DNA from: Schistocerca nitens
Taxonomy: Eukaryota > Arthropoda > Insecta > Orthoptera > Acrididae
Assembly: GCF_023898315.1 (NCBI RefSeq)
Contig: NC_064621.1
Coordinates: 122,205,561-122,269,560 of the forward strand
Reading direction: 5' to 3'
Length of the DNA: 64,000 nucleotides
Position 1 is the stretch's first letter. The number at the start of each line of letters is the position of its first letter. The position numbers and the translations under genes are program-made. Positions 11,270 to 23,388 of the stretch are shown here, in pieces. The notes beneath the pieces were generated by a model. It made no database searches, was not told the origin of the DNA, and saw nothing but the letters and a program-made list of their open reading frames with translations.

Positions 11270-12910
11270 TAAAACAATAATATAAGAATACAAACTCATG
11301 TAAATGCAGAGGCTGCAAATAAATACAAGTTGAAACATAAATAATAGTGACTGTACTGTAACACTTTAATCAGTTGTTTATTATATGAAAAAGGTTGTAA
11401 TTAATATTGTGACATTCCAGACACCTGGATTCTTGAAAGGTGTGTACAATAGACTCTCAGAAGGATGTGAAAAGTGTTTCTTTTGACGTCTTGCATTAGC
11501 ACATAGCTAACTTGTTCAAAATTTTCTAGATGTTCTTTGTAAGCTTCTCACATTCCTCTACACAAATACTAAACTTAATGTCACATTCTACATCACATAT
11601 TTCGTTAGCAAAAAAGTGTGTGGCAAGACCGAACTCATGCACACAATTCAGCAGGTGATGGTGAGAGAGATTGCTTAAATATGTGCACCAACAAGAGCTC
11701 ATCCGTGAGGAAAGATAAAATGATGGCACACCAAAAAATGGATAAACAGTTAACAGTGACAGGTGTATTACAAATAACAAACAACTTAGCAGGTTACACA
11801 AGATACTACTAGTACTGTGAGAGTAGCTGGTTGGATATTGTGTTTGAGCAAGGTATAATAGTACTAGTGGCAGCTAGAAATGTCTCCCATTTTTTAATTT
11901 CTTTATTTTACTGGGAAACAACTGATTTACACTAAAGAGAGACAGATGGTTTAAAATGTATTGTACCTCAGCCTAATCACCATCAATTTCAGGAGTTTTT
12001 GTCCACTACTGGAACTAAACCATGTACCCTCACAGCATTAGTAATCTTGTCCTACTTTCTCAACCAATAATTTGCTATCTTTCTAATGGGAATAGTAAAA
12101 CAAGGTGCACTGAAGAACGAGATTTCTGTTCTGGTGATAACAGGGTTCTTGACACAAAATTAAATACAGGTAATGCTGGAATAAGTCTGAAAGTGAATAG
12201 GACAATAGGAATTCAGGTGAATGACTAAGGTCTGCAAACCAAACGGGACTGCTGAAATAGACCCAAGTCCACCACAGTAATACAAGAATACATGCCTAGT
12301 AGCTTAGATCACAATTAGTTTTAAAAAAATGTGCATTCAAATAAAAGAAATTATTCATTATGTGAGAGAGACTACAATGTAACTGTAATGTGTGGCTGAA
12401 CTTTGACAACGGAACGAGACTGAGAATATGGACTGATTAGAGGGTGTAACTAATGTGGAAGCCTCTGAAGAATTTTGCACAGACCACAGCTCAGCCATCA
12501 CAAACACTTGATCTGAGAATCATGAAGGAGAAATTTACAGGTGGAAACGTGGAGGCACAGGAATTTCTCAGATGTATTATAAACAGTAACAAAATATAGC
12601 CAAATGTTCAGGAAACATTACTCACACAAAGATAAATTAAAAGCCCTACATGAACAGAGGTCTAGAAATGCTTTATTTCCTTGTTAAAGCTTATTTTCTA
12701 CTTTTCTTTGTAATTCTATTAATTATAGAAAACACACAGAAACAGAACATACCAACACTATGTGAAACGTTTTCTTAGATGAAATGTTCAAAATACCATC
12801 ATGGTTATGTACAGTAAGTTTTAACTCTCAGGTTCACTGTCAGTGTTTGTTGTTCCAATGCAACAGAGGTAATGTTGACATGTAACTCACTTCAATGCTC
12901 AGTAAAATCA
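11270..12910. other. Intron sequence without recognised elements
   Basis: AT-rich, short open frames only, no tandem or inverted repeat that I can see. Lies just inside the large UBL3 intron next to the terminal exon. Confidence 0.4.
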
Positions 12911-12911
12911 A

Positions 12912-13111
12912 ACAATGGAAACTCCATGTAGGAATATCAACAATGTAAGAAAAGACACAGTGCTATCTACTGTTAAGAAGACATGTTCAGTTGCAGACAG
13001 GCACAATAAACAGACACTTACATACAACTTTTGGCTTCATCAGTAAAGGACAGACACACACACAGCCATCCTAAGGCGCTGGAGTTGACATGAGTGCATG
13101 AGGGGTGCTTG

Positions 13112-13158
<47 letters not shown>

Positions 13159-13325
13159 TGGGTGGGTGGGTGGGTGGGTGGGTGCGCGCATGCGCACACA
13201 CGCGTCCATTTTACTGATGAAGGCTGTGAACAAAAGCTTTATGTAAGTGTCTTTTAACTGTGCCTGTATGCAACTTAATGTGTCTTCCTTACAGTAAGTA
13301 GCAGTCAGTCTTTCCCTATATTGTT
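12912..13325. mobile_element. Inverted pair of Penelope-like 3' ends around a TG/TGGG microsatellite
   Basis: Bases about 12935-13055 and 13210-13325 are reverse complements of each other with moderate divergence; the shared core contains AAGACA...CAGGCACA...AAGACACTTACATA. Between them lies (TG)n followed by (GGTG/GGTGG)n at about 13113-13187. The plus-strand arm resembles the 3' terminus of the Penelope-like fragment that ends near 52345. The left edge resembles the left edge of the locus at 24795. No coding sequence is present. It is best read as two 3' ends pointing outward. Confidence 0.6.
13113..13187 (+). repeat. (TG)n and (GGTG)n compound microsatellite
   Basis: About 22 TG units followed by GGTG/GGTGG units, located exactly in the loop of the inverted repeat at 12912-13325. 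Confidence 0.95.
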
Positions 13326-13437
13326 CGCTTCACTGCTTATGCTGACATGTTATTAACTTCACTGTGCTTTACTAACATCAAGGACATAGCATTAACTGTT
13401 TGGTGTCTATCAAAGACTTGGTTTCCGGTACAATGCA

Positions 13438-14545
13438 ATGGAAGTGTACTCAAATGCAGAAGAGTTGCCTGATGACCATTTGCTGCACGGATTAGATGGT
13501 AATGACCATGGTGCTAAATATTTGCATCAGGAGATATTTACAGAATGACAGTGCACCAACAAGATGAATCTTCAAGCAATTATTGATCGTTGCCTTAGCA
13601 AGCCTGGGATGTTTAGACCTGCTACTCACCCTGGGAGAGGCCTAGAAGGTGGAGGGTAGCTCAGTGGAGGAGGAACTTCTTTGTGCAGTTCATGACAACC
13701 CTAGTGTCAACATAAAACAATTAGCTGCAAAAAGCAATGCTAACCACATGACTTTCTGGGAAGCGTTACACGAGAACTTGCTGTGTCTGTACCAAGTACA
13801 GTGTGTGCAGGCACTGTCAACAGCTGCTTTTCCTACACAGGTATAATTTGGTGAATGGTTCATTCAACAATGTATCAATCCTCTCTTTAGTTTAAACATG
13901 GTGTTCATGAAGGATGAGGCTACATTTCAATGTGATTTTAAAATTTCACAATAAACATGTGTGGGCTGTCGAAAATCCTTACAAAATTGTGCAATCATGT
14001 CATGAACAAATATTTTATATTTTCAGTCAACATTTGAGCCAGCATTCTTGGTAGTTGTCTGTCAGGGCCTCATGCTCTCCCACCCAGGTTACATGCAGAA
14101 ACTCACTGTGCCTTCTTACATAATATATTACCCATTCTGTTAGAACACAGGTCTTTACAAATGCGACAAAATGTGTGCTTCATGCATGGTGGACCACCTC
14201 CTCATTTCAGAGTTAGTGTTCATAGGCTTCTAAATGACATATTCCATGGCATTTGGAGCGGTAGAGGTAGACCAATTCCTTGGTCTCTATGCTCTAGTGA
14301 ACTAAACTCACTAAAGCTTTATTTGTGGAGACATTTGAAAGTTCTTGGGCACAGATCTTCAGTACAAAATGTGCAGAGTCTACATTCAGTACTGTGGAAG
14401 GCCATGAACAATACGCAGTTCTCCAGGGATACATCAGGGCATCGGGGTGACGGGTTGATGCACGTATCCTCGTTAATGGAAGAGTTTTTGAACATTTCAT
14501 ATAGGAAAGTGTATCGTATTGTGCTGATATGTTCTTTTCTTATGT
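13438..14545 (+). pseudogene. DUF4817-type (mariner-like) transposase pseudogene
   Basis: The frame starts MEVYSNAEELPDDHL and then breaks several times. Recognisable pieces follow in order: helix-turn-helix text VEEELLCAVHDNPSVNIKQLAAKS (13667 onward), FGEWFIQQCINP, a degenerate DE-A-F catalytic segment near 13915 (KDEATFQC), and CFMHGGPPPHF plus WSGRGRPIPWSL from 14177. This is the order of the IS630/Tc1/mariner-type transposases with an N-terminal DUF4817 helix-turn-helix, common in insects. The usual HDGAPPHF Asp is replaced by Gly and several stops intervene, so it is dead. I could not assign terminal repeats. Confidence 0.75.
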
Positions 14546-14724
14546 CTTTCCGATGATTAACATGTTGAAGAGTTGTAGAGACTGAGGTCTAACATGGAAA
14601 TAAAGTATTTCCAGATGCATGTCCATCTAACATATTTTCTTCCTCTATAAGTGAGGAAAGGTTCCTAAAAGTTCTGCCATAACTTCTTGTTAAACCCCCT
14701 GTATAATTGTAAACAGAGTGACAG

Positions 14725-16077
14725 AGTGACATCCTGTCTCGGTGGGCGGAACATTTTAATGACGCTCTTAATCCCGACCATCAGACAACCGATATTTCAT
14801 ACAATGAAGCACTTTAAGACCTGCCAGTTGAGGAACAACTTGCGGATGCCCCTTCCTACGATGAATTCATTTCAGCACTGGCTAAGCTGAAAACTGACAA
14901 AACAGCAGGATTAGATAACTTGCCATCAGAGCTATATAAATATGGGGGGCCAAACATCAAGAAACCATTGTTTGCTCTGATCTTAAGGATTTGGGAGTAT
15001 GAAATGATTCCACAAGACTGGAAAGATGCTTGTATTTCCAAGATTTATAAAGGCAAGGGTGACATATCAGACTACAGCTCCCACAGGGGCATTTCTCTTC
15101 TCTCAGCAGCAGGAAAAGTCCTTACCCACATAATTAACACCCGGTTAACACACTTTGCAGAAAAACTGCTACCAGAGACCCAGTGTGGCTTTCGCCCAAA
15201 CAGAGGCACAGTGGATGCCATATTTGTTGTCAAACAAATGCAAGAGAAAAGCTTAGAGCAACATCGGCCTTTGTTCATGTGCTTTGTAGACCTGGAAAAA
15301 GCTTTTGATCATGTCCCACGGGAAGCTCTCTGGATCATACTAAAGAAAACTGGGTGCCCTGACAAAATTGTCAGTTTGACTCAGCAGTTTCATGAAAACA
15401 TGATGGCAAAAATCCGCCATGAGGACAAGCTCTCAGAACAGTTTCCCGTGACATGCGGTGTAAAACAAGGCTGTGTTCTGGCTCCCACACTCTTCTCACT
15501 TTACTTCGCAGTTGTTAATGTGTCAAATTTCAAATACCTGGGAAGCCAAATTAGAAGTGACAACAGCCTGACAACGGAAATTGCAGCGCGTATAGCCAGC
15601 GCAGCCTCAGCCTTCGGTAAGCTTAATGACCGAGTATGGAAATCACATGATCTCAAACTACAAACAAAAATTGCAGTCTACAAAGCAGTAGTATTATCCA
15701 CCTTACTGTATGCCTCGGAAACCTGGTGCTGTTACAAAGCTGACATTAAGAAGCTAGATAAATTTCATCTTCGATGTCCGAGATCAATTCTGCGCATCAA
15801 ATGGGAAGACCGTGTCCCAAACACGGAGATTTTGCGCCGCGTGAAACTGGCTGGTATTGAAGCTTTAATAATGAAACATCAACTGAGATGAAGTGGTCAC
15901 ATAGTACGCATGGATGACAGTAGGCTACCTAAAGCGGTGTTCTACTCGCAGCTCTCGTGCGGGAAGAGGAGGAAAGGTGGTCAACACCTGCGATATAAAG
16001 ACACCATTAAACGCCACCTTGCAGCCTGTGGCATTCCAAGCAACCGATCGGAGTGGTGATCAACTGTACATAAGAGC
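14725..16077 (+). pseudogene. Non-LTR retrotransposon RT, 5' part of a split LINE
   Basis: RT motifs are in frame: LKTDKTAGLDNLPSELY, ISKIYKGKGD...HRGISLLSAAGK, FVDLEKAFDHVPREAL and GVKQGCVLAPTLFSLYFA. The protein then jumps directly to a C-terminal VSNFKYLGSQI at about 15520. The segment that normally carries the catalytic Y/FxDD is deleted, so this copy cannot make active RT. Stops at 14811 (TAA), 15889 (TGA) and 16056 (TGA) add to the decay. The start is 5' truncated. The frame continues across a Penelope insertion to 21500-21751. Confidence 0.85.
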
Positions 16078-17095
16078 TTTTATCCATTGTGAATGTGGAG
16101 CACTGCGACTGTGGTGTGAACAGGTTTTCAGAAATTACTGCAACCAGTCGCCTTTTATGTAGATGTATTTTATTTAACCATGACCGGTTTCGAGCTGCCT
16201 AGCAACTCATCATCAGATGGTGTATACATTTAGTGCTTTTTTGTACCCATTGTGTGGGTGGTTGAGTATCTGTGGCTAGACAGAAACGAGAACAAATAAT
16301 CGCTACATGTGGTACAGTAACACGAAATATTTACAGCATAATTTATGTTTAACGTATAAGAGCAAATAATCACTACATGTGGTACAGTTACATGAAATAT
16401 TTACAGTTTAATTTACGTTTTGAGGTGTTACTTACAAATAAATCTTTTTGCAGGTATATATATCTCTTTTAGGACGTATTTTTGAAACCATTGTGTCTTG
16501 TTTTTCACAATATCACAAGTTAAAACTTTCACTAGATGTATATTACTTTTATGAGGCACTGTTGGAAACATATATCTCGTTTTTCGTAAACATCGCTGAA
16601 CACACTTAGCCACAGATACGAATACAGGATTTACACATTGTAAACAAGCCAAAGATAGCAGTATCAAAGATTTCAAGTTGACCAGAGGCATTATTAGTCA
16701 TCACACACACTGACAAGAGATTTGTCTTTATTACATAGAAAATAAATGTAAATTAGCTTAAACTAGTAAAATGTTTATTTATAAATTAGCTGTGCAATTT
16801 AATAGGTATATAAAACTAGATTTTATACATTATATTTCAGTTACATTTAAGATTATTGGTATTGAGAGTATTATGACAGCTAATTTCTTGCTCCTTCCAT
16901 TGGCTGATCATGGTATATGATGTCTGGGATGAGAGGTTGATGGTTAACTTGAAATAATAAGTAATGCTGGAACTTGTAAGGGGGGGGGGGGTTGAGAGGG
17001 TGATGTGGAGAGAGAAGAGAGCTGAAGGGGGGGGGGCAGAAGTGGTAAAAGCTTTTATGTGTGTGGGGGGGGGCATTTTGTTACTGAATGACTGT

Positions 17096-19200
17096 TTAGT
17101 TTTTTAAGTTCAAAGAATCCTTGAAATTCTGAAAGAAGGAGTTATTCGCCAGTTCTGTCTGCTCATTTAAAATGGTATGTGGGGAATTATGTTTGTGGGT
17201 AAAAATCTCTAATTGTTCGAGAAGATCCATCTTGAATCCCTTGTCTACAGTGTGTAGGATTTGAAGGTTAGTTTTAATGTCTGTTATGGAATGTTTATTA
17301 TCTGCTAGATGGGTAGCAAAAGTGGATCTATTTAAGTTGTTTAGGCGAAGTGCATCAGTGTGCTCTTTGTATCGGATCTCAAAATTTCTACCTGTTTGCC
17401 CTATGTAGTAGCAGGAGCAGCTGTCACATCTTAATTTATATATACCAGATTTTTGGTAGGGTGTGCTGGCTCTTTTGGTGTTGTGGACTATTTTGTTCTG
17501 TATTTTGTTGTTAGTGTGAAAACTTATTTTGACATTATGTGGTTTGAATAGCTTAGCAAGTTTGTATGAGATATTGCCGAGAAACGGCATACAAACGAAT
17601 TTGGTTTCTTCTGCTACTGAGGTCTGGCTTGCTAGTTTTGCTTTGTTAGATATAATGTTTTTATCTAATTTTTCAATTATGCTTGGGTCATAAGCATTGT
17701 TTGATGCTATTGTTTTTAATATATTGATTTCATTAATTTTTGCAGTAGGATCAGCTTGAATTTTGTTGATACGGTTAAGTGCTGATTTGAAAAAAGCTAG
17801 TTTATGCTGATTTGGGTGGCATGATGTATTGTTTATTATAACATCTGAAGTGGTGGGTTTCCTATATATCTGAAATTTATGTTTGTTGTTGTGATGTGTT
17901 ATGTTTAGGTCAAGAAAATAGATACCTTTTTTGGGTTTGGTGTTCTACTGTGAACTGTATTTTGGGGTGAACATTATTAAGTTTACCAGCTAAGGCCTCA
18001 ATTTCAGTGGCTGTCCCATCATATAACAACAGGGTGTCATCAACATATCGTTTATAATAAATGATCTTGTCTGTTTCTATTGGGTTTGCTTTAAAGAATT
18101 TAATTTCAAGATCATTAATGTAGATGTCAGCAAGAAGGCCAGCTAGACTACTGCCCATTGCTAGACCATCATGTTGAATATATATTTTGTTGTTGAAGGT
18201 GAAGTAATTGTGGGACAGCACTAATTCAAGTAAATCCATCAGCTCACAGATTTCCATGTCACTTAACTTTTTATGTTGTAATAAGTTATTTTTTATTATT
18301 CGAAGTGTGTCTATTATAGGTATGTTTGTGTACAGGTTGACAATATCAAGGGATGCAAAGTTAGCTGTATTGGGAATGGAAATTTCTCTGATACTGTCAA
18401 TCAAATCATAGGTGTTTTTTATGGAATAATTGGTTGGGAATGTATAATATTTCTTGAGTATTTCATGCAGTTTTTTAGTCACTTTGTACCCTGGGCTATT
18501 TATGGAATTCACAATCGGGCGTATCGGGTGTCCATCTTTATGAATTTTAGGTTGTGATCTAAGCTTTGGTGCTGTAGGGTTCATTATAACACATTGTTTG
18601 GCTTCAATGGATGTCAGCAGAAAGTTACAATTTTTTAACATGTCTTTTATTTTAGCTTGGTATTTGGGAGTGGGGTCAGATTTCAACTCAGTTATGTTGT
18701 TATTCTTGAAAAATTCTAGGGTCTTCTTAATGTAATCAGACGTACATTATCACGGCTGTGCTGCCTTTGTCAGATTTAACAACAAGGGCACTACTGTTTG
18801 TTAGCTTTTTGTTAATTTGTTTCAGTGTTGCAGATTCATCATGTTTATTACTATGGAGCCTTTGTGCATCTATGGTTTTCTTTATTATTTTGTTTGCATC
18901 ATGGGCTAGAGCATTTTGATCATTCTGATCTAGTTTTGATGTTATACATGCTATTTTGGTGTTAGTTATTAGGTCTTTAACACTATTGTAATCAAGTTTT
19001 GTGGCAATATTATGTTTAAGTCCCTTATTTAACAAATTTAATTCTGTGCTATTGAAATTAATGCTTGTTGTGTTAACTACTCTCTCAAAGAATTTATGTT
19101 GCACGGGAGGGCATTCATTTGGTGGAATGGGGGATTTTTTGGCAATCAGGAGTGAGAGCTTTTCTTTTTGTTTATGTGCGAATAATAAAAAATAACTTAT
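17096..19200 (-). pseudogene. Penelope-like polyprotein: N-term, RT and GIY-YIG endonuclease (left arm)
   Basis: Three minus-strand segments make up the protein. From about 19195 to 18736 there is an N-terminal region ending in VVKSDKGSTAVIM. From 18686 to 17910 there is RT with PKIHKDGHPIRPIVN, SLDIVNLYTNIP, DGLAMGSSLAGLLADIYIN and the catalytic YVDD (18036-18047). From 17590 to 17096 there is a GIY-YIG nuclease: GIYKL, a cysteine pair CDSC, YYIGQTGR, then the conserved EH. PLE RT is related to telomerase, and the GIY-YIG nuclease cuts the target DNA. Frameshifts near 18700 and 17925 break the frame, so it is inactive as it stands, but catalytic residues survive. Confidence 0.88.
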
Positions 19201-20395
19201 TACAACATAAAAAGTTAAGTGACATGGAAATCTGTGAGCTGATGGATTTACTTGAATTAGTGCTGTCCCACAATTACTTCCACCTTCAACAACAAAATAT
19301 ATATTCAACATGATGGTCTAGCAATGGGCAGTAGTCTAGCTGGCCTTCTTGCTGACATCTACATTAATGATCTTGAAATTAAATTCTTTAAAGCAAAACC
19401 CAATAGAAACAGACAAGATCATTTATTATAAACGATATGTTGATGACACCCTGTTGTTATATGATGGGACAGCCACTGAAATTGAGGCCTTAGCTGGTAA
19501 ACTTAATAATGTTCACCCCAAAATACAGTTCACAGTAGAACACCAAACCCAAAAAGGTATCTATTTTCTTGACCTAAACATAACACATCACAACAACAAA
19601 CATAAATTTCAGATATATAGGAAAACCCACCACTTCAGATGTTATAATAAACAATACATCATGCCACCCAAATCAGCATAAACTAGCTTTTTTTCAAATC
19701 AGCACTTAACCGTATCAACAAAAATTCAAGCTGATCCTACTGCAAAAATTAATGAAATCAATATATTAAAAACAATAGCATCAAACAATGCTTATGACCC
19801 AAGCATAATTGAAAAATTAGATAAAAACATTATATCTAACAAAGCAAAACTAGCAAGCCAGACCTCAGTAGCAGAAGAAACCCAAATTCGTTTGTATGCC
19901 GTTTCTCGGCAATATCTCATACAAACTTGCTAAGCTATTCAAACCACATAATGTCAAAAATAAGTTTTCACACTAACAACAAAATACAGAACAAAAATAG
20001 TCCACAACACCAAAAGAGCCAGCACACCCTACCAAAAATCTGGTATATATAAATTAAGATGTGACAGCTGCTCCTGCTACTACATAGGGCAAACAGGTAG
20101 AAATTTTGAGATCCGATACAAAGAGCACACTGATGCACTTCGCCTAAACAACTTAAATAGATCCACTTTTGCTACCCATCTAGCAGATAATAAAACATTC
20201 CATAACAGACATTAAAAACTAACCTTCAAATCCTACACACTGTAGACAAGGGATTCAAGATGGATCTTCTCGAACAATTAGAGATTTTTACCCACAAACA
20301 TAATTTCCCCCACATTACCATTTTAAATGAGCAGACAGAACTGGCGAATAACTCCTTCTTTCAGAATTTTAAGGATTCTTTGAACTTAAAAAACT
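19190..20395 (+). pseudogene. Penelope-like RT/GIY-YIG, truncated inverted copy (right arm)
   Basis: This is a mirror of the left arm beginning at NNLLQHKKLSDMEICELMD, with YVDD at 19436-19447, FLDLNITHHN, and the GIY-YIG segment from about 20036 (YYIGQTGR) to the end near 20395. Single-base indels (for example around 19310, 19960 and 20200) disrupt several frames that are intact in the left arm. The two arms have therefore diverged since the insertion or since copying. The N-terminal third present on the left is absent here. Confidence 0.85.
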
Positions 20396-20960
20396 AAACA
20401 GTCATTCAGTAACAAAAATGCCCCCCCCCCCCCCACACACATAAAAGCTTTTACCACTTCTGCCCCCCCCCCCTTCAGCTCTCTTCTCTCTCCACATCAC
20501 CCCTCTCAACCCCCCCCCCCCCCCTTACAAGTTCCAGCATTACTTATTATTTCAAGTTAACCATCAACATCTCATCCCAGACATCATATACCATGATCAG
20601 CCAATGGAAGGAGCAAGAAATTAGCTGTCATAATACTCTCAATACCAATAATCTTAAATGTAACTGAAATATAATGTATAAAATCTAGTTTTATATACCT
20701 ATTAAATTGCACAGCTAATTTATAAATAAACATTTTACTAGTTTAAGCTAATTTACATTTATTTTCTATGTAATAAAGGACAAATCTCTTGTCAGTGTGT
20801 GTGATGACTAATAATGCCTCTGGTCAACTTGAAATCTTTGATACTGTAGTTATATTGCTATCTTTGGCTTGTTTACAATGTGTAAATCCTGTATTCGTAT
20901 CTGTGGCTAAGTGTGTTCAGCGATGTTTACGAAAAAACGAGATATATGTTTTCCAACAGT

Positions 20961-21460
20961 NNNNNNNNNNNNNNNNNNNNNNNNNNNNNNNNNNNNNNNN
21001 NNNNNNNNNNNNNNNNNNNNNNNNNNNNNNNNNNNNNNNNNNNNNNNNNNNNNNNNNNNNNNNNNNNNNNNNNNNNNNNNNNNNNNNNNNNNNNNNNNNN
21101 NNNNNNNNNNNNNNNNNNNNNNNNNNNNNNNNNNNNNNNNNNNNNNNNNNNNNNNNNNNNNNNNNNNNNNNNNNNNNNNNNNNNNNNNNNNNNNNNNNNN
21201 NNNNNNNNNNNNNNNNNNNNNNNNNNNNNNNNNNNNNNNNNNNNNNNNNNNNNNNNNNNNNNNNNNNNNNNNNNNNNNNNNNNNNNNNNNNNNNNNNNNN
21301 NNNNNNNNNNNNNNNNNNNNNNNNNNNNNNNNNNNNNNNNNNNNNNNNNNNNNNNNNNNNNNNNNNNNNNNNNNNNNNNNNNNNNNNNNNNNNNNNNNNN
21401 NNNNNNNNNNNNNNNNNNNNNNNNNNNNNNNNNNNNNNNNNNNNNNNNNNNNNNNNNNNN
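20961..21460. other. Assembly gap, 500 N
   Basis: Exactly 500 N, a standard placeholder. The flanks are the mirror of left-arm positions 16558 and 16148, so the true missing sequence is predicted to be about 409 bp and equivalent to 16149-16557 reversed. Confidence 0.97.
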
Positions 21461-21499
21461 ACTGGTTGCAGTAATTTCTGAAAACCTGTACATAAGAGC

Positions 21500-21754
21500 A
21501 TCGAACAATTCGAGCAAAAGCGTCTAATGAACCTGGATGCTAAAAGAGAGCTCCGAAAATCTCAGCTCAAGTCTGTCTACACGTATACTTACAACTCTGC
21601 TGGTCAACTTCACTGTGCTTCATGCAAGAGGATATTCAAAGCGAAATTCGGATTCGCGAGCCACATCCGAGCCTACCAAACAAGGACAGAGAAGACTGAT
21701 GGAGTCGCTGTCGCCGGACACGGCAAGGAGGAGATCATAATTGTAAAATAGAGA
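21500..21754 (+). pseudogene. 3' part of the split LINE, with C-terminal zinc-finger-like motif
   Basis: Directly after the right copy of the target duplication the frame resumes IEQFEQKRLMNLDAKRELRK and continues to LHCASCKRIFKAKFGFASHI. That is a CxxC...H motif characteristic of the C-terminus of this LINE group. It ends at TAG 21749-21751. It joins in frame with the piece ending at 16077 across the 14-bp duplication, showing both were one element. Confidence 0.85.
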
Positions 21755-22350
21755 TTTACAAAACAGATTCTAAATGGCAAAACATTCCCAGGAGCAGATG
21801 CAAACTATGACTACAATTTATTGGTTCTGAATTGCAGACAAAAACGAAAGTCCAAAGGAATGTAGGAAATCAAGAAGAAGGTACCTAGATATATTGATAC
21901 ATCACATAATTGAGAATGTCAAAGAGAGCATGATATGACAAAGAAAAGAGGAAAGAAACAGATCAGAAGTGCAACAGGTAGCTTTGAGAGACAAAATAAT
22001 AAAGGCAGCAGAGGAGAAACTAGGCAAAGAGGCAACATCCAGCAGAAATAGTTGTATCAAAAGAAACCTTACTTATGAAATCCAATGGCTGGGTTCTACC
22101 TGCCATCAAGAGTACTCCCAACAAAACACACAAACAACTACAAAAACTATCCTAATTTTTCCATGTAATAGTTCCCTACTCAGATAGACAGAAGGATCAG
22201 TTGGACAATATTAGAGATGAGAGACAGATCCCTTAGGTAGGGGGAAGGGGCCACATACGAAGCATGCAAGACTACACGAATGGTTCTGATGCTTATAGGA
22301 AAATTAAACAAACCTTTGAAGCAAACATACGCAGCTGTAAGAAAGTAGAG
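21755..22350 (+). pseudogene. Possible LINE endonuclease-to-RT linker fragment
   Basis: Plus-strand text TKQILNGKTFPGADANYDYNLLVL resembles the end of an RTE-type endonuclease (usually YPGAD.DSDHNLV). It is followed by basic, charged sequence like the EN-RT linker. It is strongly degenerate, without a continuous frame. It may be a 5' remnant of the RTE family seen at 1-1604. Confidence 0.45.
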
Positions 22351-23005
22351 AGCTCTGATGGCACTGAGCAGAGAAGAGCAAGCCGAATGAGTGTATCTGA
22401 AGCCCACCCTTAAAATTTCAGAGATTGTAGAGTATTTTAATATAAGAGACCTGCGGTCTCCAAAGGGTCACTGCACAGTAATAATGCAATTATGATTTAT
22501 ATGTTTGTTTATCATGTTACCTTTGTTTCTGAGGAAACACACTCACAACAGTGAAAAAGCCTGTAACATTCAGTTACCAAAACATATAGCACAAAACACA
22601 GAACAATGCATCAACTGCCATACGGGAAGCTACTGCAACACAGTCACCATCATGCTGCCTTTCAGTAGCACTCCGCTTACACTTATGCGAGATGCATATC
22701 ACCTGGCTTCTTATCAGTAAACATATCTGTACTAACATGTACAACTGTTGACATATGACCAATACTCCCGGAAATAAACATCCAAGATGTAACCGAGCAG
22801 TACTGGGTGCGAGCTCAAGGGCAAAGAGTAAATTCAGCATTACCCTTGCCAATAGGGAGTACCGCAAGTCGTTAACTGTCACTCATAACTGAACTGTCAC
22901 CTTTTAACCTGACTAATACCTTGGGCTATGCTACAGATTAGTCTGTCAGCAGAACTTTATATTCCAAAAAGTAATACAGGCTAAAAAAAATTGATAATAA
23001 TGGTA

Positions 23006-23060
<55 letters not shown>

Positions 23061-23388
23061 TGTTGCTGTTCTATTCTCTTTCTGTTTGCACATGTAATGA
23101 CATCACACACCATATCATCTTTACATCATCATGAGATTATTCTGAATCTGGTATCAGTACGTTCAGTTGACCCCAACAAGTTTGTTTTCAAGCAAGATAT
23201 ACAGCAGAATCGCAGTGTAGACTTCTGCACTGTTGTTCAAATATGTTCAGTGCAATACACATACAAAGATACATAAGGGGGGGGGGGGGGGGGGGGGAAC
23301 TGTTGGTACGAAATTAAACAAAACAACCACTCTGTAAAAAGCCATTTGAGACCACAAATCCTCACCAGTAGAACACTCAGAAAATATG
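22351..23388. other. Unrecognised stretch with (TAA)n and a 21-base G run
   Basis: No coding or transposon signal. An AAT-type microsatellite occupies about 23010-23057 and a G run 23277-23297. Length and sequence of the G run may be unreliable in the assembly. Confidence 0.5.

Larger units (their letters stand above)
16078..21485. mobile_element. Head-to-head Penelope-like element (palindromic pair), inserted in a LINE
   Basis: The insertion is bounded by a perfect 14-bp target duplication, CTGTACATAAGAGC (16064-16077 and 21486-21499). Inside are two copies of one Penelope-like element (PLE) in opposite orientation with their 3' ends outward. The left copy (minus, about 16078-19200) runs from an N-terminal region through RT and GIY-YIG endonuclease. 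The right copy (plus, about 19190-21485) starts abruptly inside RT, at the place equal to left-copy position about 18297. Mirror landmarks include the poly-G blocks at 16981-17073 against poly-C at 20420-20524. A 500-N gap sits in the right arm. PLEs are known for such inverted or tandem partial copies. Confidence 0.88.

Noticed and set aside
20789-21527. Open frames of 187-230 residues
   Set aside because: They are produced by reading through 500 N.
22980-23060. CRISPR-like or other spaced repeats
   Set aside because: The window's periodic sequences are microsatellites and minisatellites without unique spacers; the context is a eukaryotic intron.
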